Source: Methanoregula sp. (GTDB taxonomy: Archaea > Halobacteriota > Methanomicrobia > Methanomicrobiales > Methanospirillaceae). From it: a stretch of 38,411 nucleotides of DNA. The DNA lies in NCBI GenBank assembly GCA_022711635.1, contig JAKLEQ010000004.1:1-38411 (forward strand). Reading direction: 5' to 3'. Position numbers and translations under genes: made by a program. Of the stretch, positions 25,807-34,612 are shown one piece after another. Position 1 is the first letter of the stretch. The number at the start of each line of letters is the position of its first letter. The notes beneath the pieces are model-generated. The model saw only the letters and a list, made by a program, of their open reading frames with translations, was not told the DNA's origin and did not search any database.

Positions 25807-27108
25807 ATGCACGACAGGATCCGGGTGCTCTATGTGGACGACGAGCCCGGACTCCTTGAGATCGGAAAGATCTTTCTGGAAGGGACCCCTGAATTTCAGG
25901 TCGATACCCTCATCTCGGCCCAGAAAGCGCTCTCCGGCAATGCGATAACGGGCTGTGAGGCCATCGTATCGGACTACATGATGCCGGAAATGGACGGGAT
26001 AGCATTTTTAAAAGCGGTCAGGAAACAATTCGGTGACCTCCCGTTCATTCTCTTTACCGGAAAAGGCCGTGAAGAGGTCGTTATCGAGGCGATCAACAAC
26101 GGGGCCGATTTCTACCTCCAGAAGGGAGGCGATCCGCGTTCCCAGTTTGCCGAGCTCGCCCACAAGATCCGGCAGGCGGTTGCGCGGAGGAGGGCAGATT
26201 TTTTGCGGATCAAGACCGAGCAGGATCTTCGGGAGAGCGAGGAGAAGTTCCGTTCGCTCATCGACCTCACCCCAATCGGTATCATGGTTCAGGAAACTGC
26301 CGGAAGGATCCTGTACGTCAATAGGGAAGGCCTCCGCCTTGCCGGGGCAGAGAGCGTGGAAGATTTCCGGGGGAAGGATGCTCTCACGTACATCCACCCG
26401 GATGACCGCCCCCTCGTTCAGCAGCATGCCCGCCAGCGTGAGACCGAAACTGCGGCCATTCCAATGGAGATGCGGCTCCTGACCCTTGACGGCCGGCCAT
26501 ACCCGGTCGAGATCCGGTCGAAACCCATCCATTTCGGCGGCTTGCCCGCGATCATGCTGTTGTTCCAAGACCTGACCTCACGGAAGAGGGCAGAGGACGA
26601 ACTCCGGGCCGCGTACGAGCAGATTGCGGCATCGGAGGAAGAGCTGCGCAGCAATCTTGACGAGATCATGCACGCGCAAAAGGAGCGGGAGAAGAGCGAG
26701 AGGAATTTCCAGACCCTCGTAGACAGTGCCCCGTATGCGATCTATACCCATCTCAACGGCCGGTTCCTCTACCTGAACAGGGCAGCGCTCCGGCTGTTCG
26801 GGGTGGCGAGTACCGACCAGATGGTCGGGACAAACGTGTGGGACCGGATCCACCCCTTATTCCACGGCATCGTCAGGGAACGGGTGAAGCGCCTGACGGT
26901 CGACAGGGAACCGGTCGGACACTACGATGAGGTCTATGTCCGCCTTGACGGATCGCCCTTCGACGTGGAAGTGACGGCGGTGCCGTATCAGTATGAAGGC
27001 CAGGACGGCACGCTTGTTATGTTCCAAGATATCATGGAGCGCAAGAAGAGGGAGGGGGAGCTCCTCGCGAAAGTTGAGGAACTGACAGCAGATCGAAGGA
27101 CGATCTGA
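25807..27108 (+). CDS. Response regulator with two PAS domains (REC-PAS-PAS), possibly truncated
   Basis: A 433-residue protein. The receiver domain (1-125) has DD at 11-12, the phosphorylation Asp56 in SDYMMPEMDG, Thr84 in LFTGKG and Lys106. Two PAS domains follow (about 145-265 and 300-420), joined by a coiled coil with ASEEELRSNLDEI. No histidine kinase or output domain follows, a common build in Methanomicrobiales. It would pass a signal from a kinase elsewhere. The end (ELTADRRTI) looks abrupt; a shift near 27090 would continue in another frame for about 24 residues with SKDDLKNQQLQAEAAG, so a late frameshift is possible. Confidence 0.85.
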   Translation: MHDRIRVLYVDDEPGLLEIGKIFLEGTPEFQVDTLISAQKALSGNAITGCEAIVSDYMMPEMDGIAFLKAVRKQFGDLPFILFTGKGREEVVIEAINNGADFYLQKGGDPRSQFAELAHKIRQAVARRRADFLRIKTEQDLRESEEKFRSLIDLTPIGIMVQETAGRILYVNREGLRLAGAESVEDFRGKDALTYIHPDDRPLVQQHARQRETETAAIPMEMRLLTLDGRPYPVEIRSKPIHFGGLPAIMLLFQDLTSRKRAEDELRAAYEQIAASEEELRSNLDEIMHAQKEREKSERNFQTLVDSAPYAIYTHLNGRFLYLNRAALRLFGVASTDQMVGTNVWDRIHPLFHGIVRERVKRLTVDREPVGHYDEVYVRLDGSPFDVEVTAVPYQYEGQDGTLVMFQDIMERKKREGELLAKVEELTADRRTI

Positions 27109-27172
27109 AAAATCAGCAGCTGCAGGCAGAGGCCGCCGGCCCCGTTTCAGGTACGGTATTCTGATCTGTCCT

Positions 27173-27964
27173 TCACCATTGAGGGTATTTTTTCAGTGAA
27201 TTCTCGTGCGGATCCAGCCGCTGCTCATTTCCCCTTTTTCTCCCGTGCGGGCACGCCCATAAACACATCCCGCAGACGCCGTCCACGCCGAACTCCTTCC
27301 CGAGCTGCTGGTAATACCGGTCGCAGGCGGCTGCATCGAACCGGGCCTCGCGGGGCTCATCGGGCGAGAACACCCGGCCGGTGAACGCATGTACCGGGCA
27401 GATGTCCACGCATTCCGTGCACTCCCCGCACCGGGGCTTCACGGGTGAGCCGGTCGGCTTGAGCGGGGCATCGGTCAGGACATTGACCCACCGGACCCGC
27501 GGGCCATGGTCCGGGGTCACGAGCAGGCAGCTCTTCCCGATCCAGCCGAGGCCGGCCATATGTGCCCCGAGCTTCTGGGAGAAGGGGCCGGCGATCTTCT
27601 CATCGCTCGTCCGCTCCGATGAGGGAACGGGAAACGTTGCATATCCCTCGCACTGGAGCAGATTCGCGATCCTGAGCGCGATCTGGTCGAGGGCCGTGTT
27701 GACAACATCGTAGGCTGCGTGCCGGTACAGGATCGCTCCGGCCCGGTCCTTCTCCGGCAGCAGGTCGACGATACTGTCCTGCAGTCGGATCCCGGCAACC
27801 ACGGAGCGGGGATACTGTGCCACCCGTTCTCCGCCTTGCGCCCGGATGGCTTCCCGGGCGGGAGCCAGATCCGCGATCCCGAAATAATCGGCGCCGAGCG
27901 AGAGGGCAAGAGTGCGGAGCCGGCCAGCGGAATCAGGCGACATGATCACGTATCCGGTGGTCAT
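27173..27964 (-). CDS. QueG-like 4Fe-4S double-cluster protein, copy 1
   Basis: A 263-residue protein related to epoxyqueuosine reductase and corrinoid-dependent dehalogenases. It shows GLGWIGKSCLLVTPDHGPRV, then two ferredoxin-type clusters: CGECTECVDICPVHAF and CGMCLWACPHG. The helical-repeat C-terminal domain of bacterial QueG is missing. Archaea normally make archaeosine, so a queuosine role is unlikely; the substrate is unknown. Start choice is open between ATG 27964 and the later ATG in IMSPDSAG (27943). A related gene lies at 29789. Confidence 0.82.
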   Translation of the reverse strand: MTTGYVIMSPDSAGRLRTLALSLGADYFGIADLAPAREAIRAQGGERVAQYPRSVVAGIRLQDSIVDLLPEKDRAGAILYRHAAYDVVNTALDQIALRIANLLQCEGYATFPVPSSERTSDEKIAGPFSQKLGAHMAGLGWIGKSCLLVTPDHGPRVRWVNVLTDAPLKPTGSPVKPRCGECTECVDICPVHAFTGRVFSPDEPREARFDAAACDRYYQQLGKEFGVDGVCGMCLWACPHGRKRGNEQRLDPHENSLKKYPQW

Positions 27965-28072
27965 GCCAGGACTTCAGGATAGTGGTCAGGAGAAACAAGA
28001 GGGGGATGAATACCTCAGGGGTGCCGGGGTATTGCCGTACTGTCCCCTGCCCCCACGGGTCCCCGCAGAGCA

Positions 28073-28828
28073 TCAGACGTTCTGCATCACGAAGAAGGTG
28101 TACCCGTACCACCTCTTGTATTTCCGGTACATGTCCGCCTCGTGCTCAAGCGAGTCAAGGAGTGCGGAATCTCCCGGGTTCTTCCCATGCGTCTTCCGGA
28201 GCTCCGTGGTCCGGGCAACCAGCGGGACAAGGTAGTTATCCCACCACCCGTTCTCCGGCAGACGGCACGTTGCAACAAGCCGCAGCCCGGCCCGTTTCAC
28301 CCGCTCCTTCATCTCGGCCTCAGAGACCGGGAGGTAACCCTCGCTCTCCCACCAGCTCACGAGCTCTTTTGGGGGATTCGGCTCGAACCAGTCGGCATCG
28401 GACACCACCATGCACCCTCCTTTTTTCAGGAGCGGCTTCCAGAGGTTGAGGCCCTGCTCGAACCCGACAATGAAGATGGCGCCTTCGGACCAGATGAGGT
28501 CGAACGATCCTTTGTCAAAGGGCAGGGCATCCATGGAGGCGCAGACGGTTTTCACCCGGTCGGCCACGCCGGCTTTTCTGACCCAGGCATCGACAATATC
28601 CAGGAACGGCTGGTGGTTGTCGACAGCCGTGATCGTTCCGGTGGTGAGGGCCGCAAGGTCACGCGTCTGTGTCCCACTCCCGCATCCTACGTCGAGGATC
28701 TTCGCATCCGGGGACATGAGGGGGAGCAGCGACCACACCTTCCGTGTCGCTTCTGAGCACCCGGGCCCCTGCCGGGGGAGGGACTCGAATATCTGGTAAA
28801 AAAACGGTGGTAACTGTGGTAATGACAT
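28073..28828 (-). CDS. SAM-dependent class I methyltransferase
   Basis: A 251-residue protein. Motif I is ILDVGCGSGTQTRDLA, with the acidic loop in TAVDNHQPFLDIVDAW, motif II-like MDALPFDKGSFDLIWSEGA, and a C-terminal part with WYGYTFFVMQ. The substrate is not evident. The frame is open upstream to 29134, but similarity begins at MSLPQLPPFFYQIFESLPRQ, so I start at ATG 28828. A remnant with the same FES(L/I)PRQGP opening lies at 30654-30710. Confidence 0.85.
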   Translation of the reverse strand: MSLPQLPPFFYQIFESLPRQGPGCSEATRKVWSLLPLMSPDAKILDVGCGSGTQTRDLAALTTGTITAVDNHQPFLDIVDAWVRKAGVADRVKTVCASMDALPFDKGSFDLIWSEGAIFIVGFEQGLNLWKPLLKKGGCMVVSDADWFEPNPPKELVSWWESEGYLPVSEAEMKERVKRAGLRLVATCRLPENGWWDNYLVPLVARTTELRKTHGKNPGDSALLDSLEHEADMYRKYKRWYGYTFFVMQNV

Positions 28829-29294
28829 GTTGCTGCAGTGATTGGGCAGGAAGCATTGAGTGCTTTGTGGTCGGCAGGTCCTCCGAAAAAGGGACTGTTT
28901 CGTTCTGTACGGAGTGTCGTTATGACCGCGGGCAGGAGTGCTGCCCGGGTTTTTTCGGAATTCCGGGGCTGGCATTGTACGCATGAGGGGTTCATTCGCG
29001 GTTCCGGGAGAGGATATCCGGGACGTGCAGTACCGGATCGCCGGGGCCGGCACACCGTTGAACCGCTGCCAGAGCAGGGGATGGGATCGTTCCCCGCCGT
29101 CGTTTCGGGAGTTCGGTGAAGCAGGAGTATTCAAAGAAGTCTGCAGGGTTCCTGCGAGTCTGGTTTCCGGTCATGGTTCTGTCTCCCGCCCGGGGATTCC
29201 TTGAACTCCCCCCGCTCACGTTCCTGTGGGAGAAAACACACTTTCGCGGTGTGTATGCCCTGTATTTATCCTTGCGGGCCCGGAACCTGGATCT
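28829..29294. other. Intergenic region with a terminator-like hairpin
   Basis: I see no convincing gene on either strand. A hairpin GGGCAG/CTGCCC followed by T6 lies at 28930-28955 and points along the plus strand although no plus-strand gene precedes it. A TATA-like GTATTTATC at 29262-29269 serves the DUF3795 gene. The rest may be remnant sequence. Confidence 0.45.
28930..28955 (+). terminator. Orphan hairpin plus T-run
   Basis: GGGCAG (28930-28935) pairs with CTGCCC (28941-28946); GGG and TTTTTT follow. No gene ends upstream on this strand, so it may belong to an eroded gene or an unannotated small RNA. Confidence 0.4.
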
Positions 29295-29594
29295 ATGGCA
29301 AAAAAGAAGATGCAGACCATCTGCGGGTTCTCGTGCACCGACTGCAACTACCTCGAAAAGGAATGCCCGGGATGCGAAGCAAAGAAAGGAAAAGTGTTCT
29401 GGACCGCATATGTCGGCGCGGACTGCTGCCCGGTCTACGACTGCTGCGTAAACGACCGCAGACTCCCGCACTGCGGGAAATGCCCGGATCTCGTCTGCGA
29501 GCGGTATACGCGGTTCAAGGACCCGAACGTAAGCGAAGAAGTGGCGGCAAAAGGGCTTGTGGAAAGGGTGCAGGAACTCCGGAACCGGAAATAG
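29295..29594 (+). CDS. DUF3795 cysteine-rich protein, copy 1
   Basis: A 99-residue protein starting MAKKKMQTICGFSCTDCNYL, with ECPGCEAKKGKVFW, CCPVYDCCVNDRRLPHCGKC and PDLVCERY. The spaced cysteines are typical of DUF3795, probably a metal-binding fold; the function is not known. A second copy lies at 34245 with the same start and cysteine layout. TATA at 29262-29269 implies a nearly leaderless mRNA. Confidence 0.85.
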   Translation: MAKKKMQTICGFSCTDCNYLEKECPGCEAKKGKVFWTAYVGADCCPVYDCCVNDRRLPHCGKCPDLVCERYTRFKDPNVSEEVAAKGLVERVQELRNRK

Positions 29595-29788
29595 GGGCAG
29601 ATACCAAGATCTGTACGCGGGTTCAGGAGCAGTAAAGGTTCCGGACCAGCTGTATGACCCCCATCCCTTTTTCCGTCAGCGTTTAGAGCCCCGGGGGATC
29701 GGATTTCACGATCAGGCCGGCCGGGACACCACCGGTGATGCCCTTTCCTGCATATGCCTTTATCAATCCTTCCCGCAAATCCCGATCC

Positions 29789-30595
29789 ATGAACAGCCGG
29801 CTGAAAAGCGGAGTGAAAAACCTGTGTTCCCGGCTCGGCATCCCGCTTGTCGGTTTTGCCCCGGCCGATCGTTATGACCATCCCCCCTTCACCCCGTGGG
29901 TACCGGAAGAGTTCCGGCCGGATGCGATCTTCCCCGGCACAAAAACCGTCATCGTGATCGGGATACCGGTCAGTCTCCCGGCGCTGGAGACGGCACCATC
30001 GATCTGGTATCTCGAGGAATACCGGACGGTCAACGCCCTGCTGGACGCAGGAACGCACCGGATCGCCACGTTCCTGAATGAGAGGGGGTTCGCGTCCGTT
30101 GCCATTCCCCGGGACGGGTACGGCAGCGTCAGCATCCTGAAGGAAAAGCCCGTCGCGTTCTTCTCCCACCGGCACGCAGCGTACCTCGCCGGGCTCGGGA
30201 ACTTTGGCATCAACAACGTCATCCTGACACGGAAGTATGGTCCCCGGGTCCGGTTCGCATCGATATTCACTACCGCGAAGATCCCGCCGGACCCTGTCAT
30301 CGATGAACCGCTCTGTATCGAATGCATGCAGTGCGTTAAAATATGCCCTGTCAACGCCCTTCCGGGCGTGGATTACCCGAAAGATTTGACTGACAAGCGT
30401 GCGTGTGCCACCAGGTCGGAGGAACTGGCAAAACGGTACGCCGCTCCCTGCGGGTTCTGCATCAAGGTCTGCCCGATTGGCGAGGACCGGACCCTGTTTG
30501 CACGGGAGAAGACCGGGATCTACGACGAGACCGATCCACGGCATGAAAAGCTCCACCGGGCATGGGCACACGTGCGGAAGTTCGGGGTGCGCTAA
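29789..30595 (+). CDS. QueG-like 4Fe-4S double-cluster protein, copy 2
   Basis: A 268-residue iron-sulfur protein: GFAPADRYDHPPFTPWVPEE, the middle AYLAGLGNFGINNVILTRKY, then CIECMQCVKICPVNALP and CGFCIKVCPIGEDR clusters. It shares the layout of the copy at 27173 but is divergent in sequence. An upstream ATG at 29735 is in frame; I prefer 29789 because CTTTATCAATCC about 28 bases before it looks like a TATA box. The substrate is unknown. Confidence 0.82.
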   Translation: MNSRLKSGVKNLCSRLGIPLVGFAPADRYDHPPFTPWVPEEFRPDAIFPGTKTVIVIGIPVSLPALETAPSIWYLEEYRTVNALLDAGTHRIATFLNERGFASVAIPRDGYGSVSILKEKPVAFFSHRHAAYLAGLGNFGINNVILTRKYGPRVRFASIFTTAKIPPDPVIDEPLCIECMQCVKICPVNALPGVDYPKDLTDKRACATRSEELAKRYAAPCGFCIKVCPIGEDRTLFAREKTGIYDETDPRHEKLHRAWAHVRKFGVR

Positions 30596-30653
30596 AATCT
30601 GCCGGGAGCAACTGGTCCCAAAAGAGATTTTTCCGAAGGATTACCCTGAACCT

Positions 30654-30710
30654 TGGTCCCTGCCGGGGTATCGATTCAAAGACCCGGGAAAAAAGTTCTT
30701 CGGGTGTCAT
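30654..30710 (-). pseudogene. Remnant of a methyltransferase N-terminus
   Basis: From the ATG at 30710 the minus strand encodes MTPEELFSRVFESIPRQGP. It matches the opening of the intact methyltransferase at 28828 (IFESLPRQGP). Similarity ends at about 30650, and the frame runs into the 3' end of the QueG-like gene on the other strand, with no motif I. It appears to be the 5' stub of a lost paralogue. Confidence 0.5.
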
Positions 30711-30787
30711 ATGCCTCAACGGTGCGGCAGGATATTCTGAATTCTTTGATGCCTGGCGAAGAAAGCCTCAATACGGAATCCGGCGTT

Positions 30788-30826
30788 CTTGATATACAAA
30801 ACCAGAACGAGAAAAAAGGAGGCAAT
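30788..30826 (+). promoter_or_regulatory. Promoter and strong ribosome site of the RMD1/YagE-like gene
   Basis: TTGATATACAAAA (TATA-like, near 30788-30799) is followed by AAAAAAGGAGGCAA, a near-perfect archaeal ribosome site, a few bases before the ATG at 30832. Confidence 0.55.
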
Positions 30827-30831
30827 TTTTT

Positions 30832-31905
30832 ATGTTTTCACTCCGGTTTTACCGGATGTACGATATCGGGCGGGAGGTCGATCTCTCGGAACTCGAGGAA
30901 GCTTTGACCCGGAGTTACTCAACAGCCCGGGCCGGCTTCGTCCGGGTCCGGCCCAAGTCCATCATCATGGAGGACCCGCCGCTCATGATCCGGATGCAGC
31001 CGTTCCGGGTCGAGCGCGACGGAAAGATCGTTGAGTTCACGGTCGCAGCCCGCCTGTATGATGTCGGTGTCATCAGCTTCTGCTTCACCTGCGAGGATGC
31101 CGAGGGCGACCTTGTAGGATTATCGCATCTGGCATTTCTCTTCCCCCACCAGGAAGGGCTTGCGGACTATTTCGTCAGGTACCTGATGACGCTTGCCGAA
31201 CTGATCCGCCCCCATATCCGCGACTTCGCCCTCAACCCGGACTTCTTTGAGGATTACACTATCTATGCCACCGGGAAACGCGATGACACCTTCGATCCCG
31301 TCCCCCTGATGCTGAACGAGCGGAACGCGATTGCCCCGGCACTCAAACAGGAGATCACCGCCAACTCGCTGAGCTACACGCCCGACGACCTCGCCATCCT
31401 CTCGTGGGATGCTGCATTCCTCTGCGATGTGGAGTACCCTGCTGACATCATCGACCTTATCGAATTTGCCAACGTGCAGGTGCTCGAGCTCCGGTACTAC
31501 GACAAGGAACTGAGCCGGCAGATGGAGAAGATGTACGATGACATCGAAGGTGCCGAGCGGCTTACCCAGTACAGCCGGATGCGGCGCTACCATACGATCA
31601 TGAGCGGGCTTCTGGAGACGCAGGCTGAGATCTCAGAGACCGTCGAAAAAGTCGACAACCTGATCAAGGTGACCGAGGACGTCTATTACGCCCGGGTCTA
31701 CGCAACCGCGTTAAAAGTGATGCGCAGCGGGCAGTGGAGCGAGAGCGTGAACAAGAAGATCGAAGTCATCCGGGAGACCTATACGATGCTCTCGGGTGAG
31801 GTCCGGATCCAGCACTCCAACTTCCTTGAATGGATCGTGATTGTCCTGATCGCGATCGAGATCGGGTTTGCCGTCTGGGAGTTCTTCATTAAAGCCAGTA
31901 TCTGA
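30832..31905 (+). CDS. RMD1/YagE (DUF155)-like membrane-anchored protein
   Basis: A 357-residue protein with a mixed N-terminal domain, a long helical coiled-coil part (about 235-330; ETQAEISETVEKVDNLIKVT) and a single C-terminal membrane helix (LEWIVIVLIAIEIGFAVWEF). The tail, the WDAAFLCDVEY segment and the order fit RMD1/YagE-type proteins, which in yeast are tied to mitochondria; the prokaryotic role is unknown. It is convergent with the SpoIIE-type phosphatase, with 30 bases between stops. Assignment by pattern only. Confidence 0.6.
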   Translation: MFSLRFYRMYDIGREVDLSELEEALTRSYSTARAGFVRVRPKSIIMEDPPLMIRMQPFRVERDGKIVEFTVAARLYDVGVISFCFTCEDAEGDLVGLSHLAFLFPHQEGLADYFVRYLMTLAELIRPHIRDFALNPDFFEDYTIYATGKRDDTFDPVPLMLNERNAIAPALKQEITANSLSYTPDDLAILSWDAAFLCDVEYPADIIDLIEFANVQVLELRYYDKELSRQMEKMYDDIEGAERLTQYSRMRRYHTIMSGLLETQAEISETVEKVDNLIKVTEDVYYARVYATALKVMRSGQWSESVNKKIEVIRETYTMLSGEVRIQHSNFLEWIVIVLIAIEIGFAVWEFFIKASI

Positions 31906-31935
31906 GGGAGAGCGTGCGGCTGATCCGGGAAATAA

Positions 31936-34071
31936 TCACCCGACTTTCAGTACCATGAGGGTGATATCATCGTACTGGGGCCTAGAACCCGCGAACTGCC
32001 CCACATCCGCGACGATCGCTGCGATGATCTCCTGTGCCGGCAAATTCCGGGAGGCGGCGACGACGGCGGTCATCCGTTCGATCCCGTACTCCTCGTCCTT
32101 CATGTTCGCCGCTTCGGTGACGCCATCGGTATACAGGACAAGCACGTCCCCCGGATGCAACAGGATCTGCGCCGATTCAAGGGAGATGTCCTCAAGTACC
32201 CCGATTGCGATACCCTTTGCCTGGAGGAGTGCGACCTTCGCGCTCCCTGCCGTCGAGAGAAGGGGTGGATTGTGCCCTGCATTGACAAACGACAGGGTCC
32301 TGTTCCGAACGTCGAGGACCGCATAGAAGAGGGTTACGAACATACTGGTCTTTGCATCACCGAAGATCAGCCGGTTCGCTTCCTCGATCGCCCGTGCCGG
32401 ATCCCCGTTCCTTGCCGTCGTCGCCCGGATCAGGGTGCGGGAGAGAGCCATGAAGAGGGCCGCCGGGACTCCTTTTCCCGAGACATCTGCAATAACGAGA
32501 CCCCAGTTGTTATCGCCGACCGGGATGAAATCGAAGAAATCGCCCCCCACCTCAAGGGCGGGCTCGTTGAAGCCGGCAAGATCGATGCCCGGGATGGTGG
32601 GCGCCGACTCAGGGAGGAAGCTCTGCTGGATCCCCTTTGCAATATCCAGTTCTTTCTGGAATCGTTCCTTCTCTGCAGTCGTCAGGCGCAGCGTGTTGAT
32701 ATATTCCTGGAGGTCGCCCGCCATCTTGTTGAACGCGTTGCCGAGTTCCTCAAATTCGTCGCCGGTTGTGATCTTCACCCGGAAATCGAGGGCGCCCTGG
32801 CCGATCGCTTCCGAGCCTGCCTGCAGGTCCGCAAGCGGTCGGGTCAGGTACCGCGAAAAGAGGACGGTCAGCACGGTGACGAAGACAAGCAGGATCAGGA
32901 ATGACCCGAGCAGGATGGCACGCAATTCGTCCTGCTGTGCCGTGATATGTTCAGCGGTGTCCTGCGATGCCATAAGAATGTTGTTCCTTGTCGTCACAGC
33001 CGGGGCAATGACTTCATCAACCGGCATGACCACGGCAACGCTCCAGTTCATGCTCTTCACTGGTGCGTACGCGATAAAGCGGTCGCCGTCCTCGTACGAC
33101 ACCCGTTCGATCCCGGTCAGCCCCGCGGTCATGTTCCGGGCTGCGGCGGCAAGCGCCAGGTTGCCGCTCGCAAAGAGGTTCTCGGCAACAAAGGATTCGT
33201 CCCACCGCCGGTCTCCTGCGGAGAGGCCCGGCCGGGTGACAATGTTCCCGTGCTGGTCGACGAGCATGGCGTACCCGCGGTCGCCGACCTGCGTTCCGAT
33301 GATGTCCTGGTTGATGGTCTCGATGGTGACGTCCGCACCGACGACCCATCGCCATCCCCGTTCCGGATCCGTAACGGCACGCGAGCCGGTGACCATCAGG
33401 CCATGCCCGAGCATATCGACATACGGATCCGACCACGTGATATTTCCGCCGGCCTCCGCCCCGGTAAACCACTCCCGCTGCCGCGGATCGAAGGATGCGT
33501 TGATCCCGCTCGCCCACGGGTAGATCATAAAGATGCCCGTATCGGTTCCGACATAGATGGCAGCGAGGTTTGGATCGTTTCTGTAGAGCGGGATGAAGAT
33601 ATCGTCCATCATCCCGACTGCGTTCCGTTCATCTATCGGTACTGCCGGTGCGACACCCGGGGAGAGAAAAAGGAGGGAAGTCGAGAGCCGGTCTGCGGGT
33701 TCCGTATCCTGCCCGTAGAATGGGCGGCTGCGGACCATCCCCGGATCATCCATGACCCTGTCCGCATAGACGACCATCATGTCGATCTCCCCCGCAACCT
33801 GTTCGAAGATGACGTTGCTGATGTCCGCCTGGTCTTTCGCGAGGCGGAGGAGCGAGTTTTGGGCGTCGCGTTCGAGAGCCGCGCTGGAGTCTTCCATCGC
33901 CCGGGTGCCGAGATCCGAGCTGCTCGATACGGCAAAATCACTCACGTCGGCAACCTGCGTGAGTGCCAGCATCCCGGCTATGATCAGGGCACTCATCGAG
34001 AGGGCAAGGAAGACGAGGAGGATCTTCACCTGGACTGATATGAGACGGGGAGATCCGGGGGATTTCGCCAT
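31936..34071 (-). CDS. dCache-HAMP-SpoIIE protein phosphatase (RsbU-like)
   Basis: A 711-residue membrane sensor. A first helix (about 14-36) is followed by an extracellular double Cache region (about 40-385, with IYPWASGINASFDPRQREWF and GYAMLVDQHGNIVTRPG), a second helix near 385-410, HAMP (RYLTRPLADLQAGSEAIG), a short coiled coil and a PP2C-type domain. The phosphatase shows EVGGDFFDF, IADVSGKGVPAALFM, AGHNPPLL, LYTDGVTEA and YDDITLMVL, including the metal-binding Asp residues. It should dephosphorylate a Ser/Thr-phosphorylated partner on ligand sensing. No anti-sigma-like partner lies nearby. Confidence 0.9.
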   Translation of the reverse strand: MAKSPGSPRLISVQVKILLVFLALSMSALIIAGMLALTQVADVSDFAVSSSSDLGTRAMEDSSAALERDAQNSLLRLAKDQADISNVIFEQVAGEIDMMVVYADRVMDDPGMVRSRPFYGQDTEPADRLSTSLLFLSPGVAPAVPIDERNAVGMMDDIFIPLYRNDPNLAAIYVGTDTGIFMIYPWASGINASFDPRQREWFTGAEAGGNITWSDPYVDMLGHGLMVTGSRAVTDPERGWRWVVGADVTIETINQDIIGTQVGDRGYAMLVDQHGNIVTRPGLSAGDRRWDESFVAENLFASGNLALAAAARNMTAGLTGIERVSYEDGDRFIAYAPVKSMNWSVAVVMPVDEVIAPAVTTRNNILMASQDTAEHITAQQDELRAILLGSFLILLVFVTVLTVLFSRYLTRPLADLQAGSEAIGQGALDFRVKITTGDEFEELGNAFNKMAGDLQEYINTLRLTTAEKERFQKELDIAKGIQQSFLPESAPTIPGIDLAGFNEPALEVGGDFFDFIPVGDNNWGLVIADVSGKGVPAALFMALSRTLIRATTARNGDPARAIEEANRLIFGDAKTSMFVTLFYAVLDVRNRTLSFVNAGHNPPLLSTAGSAKVALLQAKGIAIGVLEDISLESAQILLHPGDVLVLYTDGVTEAANMKDEEYGIERMTAVVAASRNLPAQEIIAAIVADVGQFAGSRPQYDDITLMVLKVG

Positions 34072-34244
34072 GTTCAGCAGGATATAGTCCGTGTTGAACC
34101 AAATACTCTGTGGGTTTGCGAGAGAAGCCCCTCCGTCCGGTTTCAGCCGGCGACCCGGCCCGGCTCATCCCTCCTTCCATTTTTTTCACTTTCGCACCAT
34201 CCTTCCCTGCTCCTCAAATACCATGAACTCACTACCTCCGGATC

Positions 34245-34547
34245 ATGGCGAAAAAGAAGATCGTGACCGTCTGCGGGTACTCCTGCAGTGACTGCGACCA
34301 CGCAGGGAAAGAGTGCCCGGGCTGCACAAAGACAGGAGGGAAGCCGTTCTGGACGACCTATATCGGCATCGACCGGTGTGCAATCTACGACTGTTGTGTC
34401 AATGACCGCAAGTTCCCGCACTGTGGCAAATGCCCGGACCTGATGTGCGAACGCTACAACCGGATCCGGGATACGCCGGGAATCAGCGAAGCTGAGGCGA
34501 CAGCGTGCCTTGCAGCGATGGAAAAGGAACTTCGGGGGAGACCGTAA
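34245..34547 (+). CDS. DUF3795 cysteine-rich protein, copy 2
   Basis: A 100-residue paralogue of the gene at 29295: MAKKKIVTVCGYSCSDCDHA, ECPGCTKTGGKPFW, CAIYDCCVNDRKFPHCGKC and PDLMCERY. The cysteine spacing is the same apart from one Cys replaced by Arg (DRC for DCC). A TATA-like CAAATACC lies about 25 bases upstream, suggesting a leaderless transcript. Confidence 0.85.
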   Translation: MAKKKIVTVCGYSCSDCDHAGKECPGCTKTGGKPFWTTYIGIDRCAIYDCCVNDRKFPHCGKCPDLMCERYNRIRDTPGISEAEATACLAAMEKELRGRP

Positions 34548-34612
34548 AATCCCCGGGGTCCGTGGCTTGTATGGAATTGTATCGGGAATGAACACTACGA
34601 GGAAAAGTTCCC

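Noticed and set aside
28744-28986. Cys-rich 80-codon frame (FCTECRYDRGQECCPG)
   Set aside because: The cysteines suggested a DUF3795-like relative, but the frame overlaps the methyltransferase start, has no ribosome site and lacks the DUF3795 order.
27173-30595. Epoxyqueuosine reductase function for the QueG-like genes
   Set aside because: The C-terminal repeat domain is absent and archaea use archaeosine; only the fold and cluster pattern are supported.
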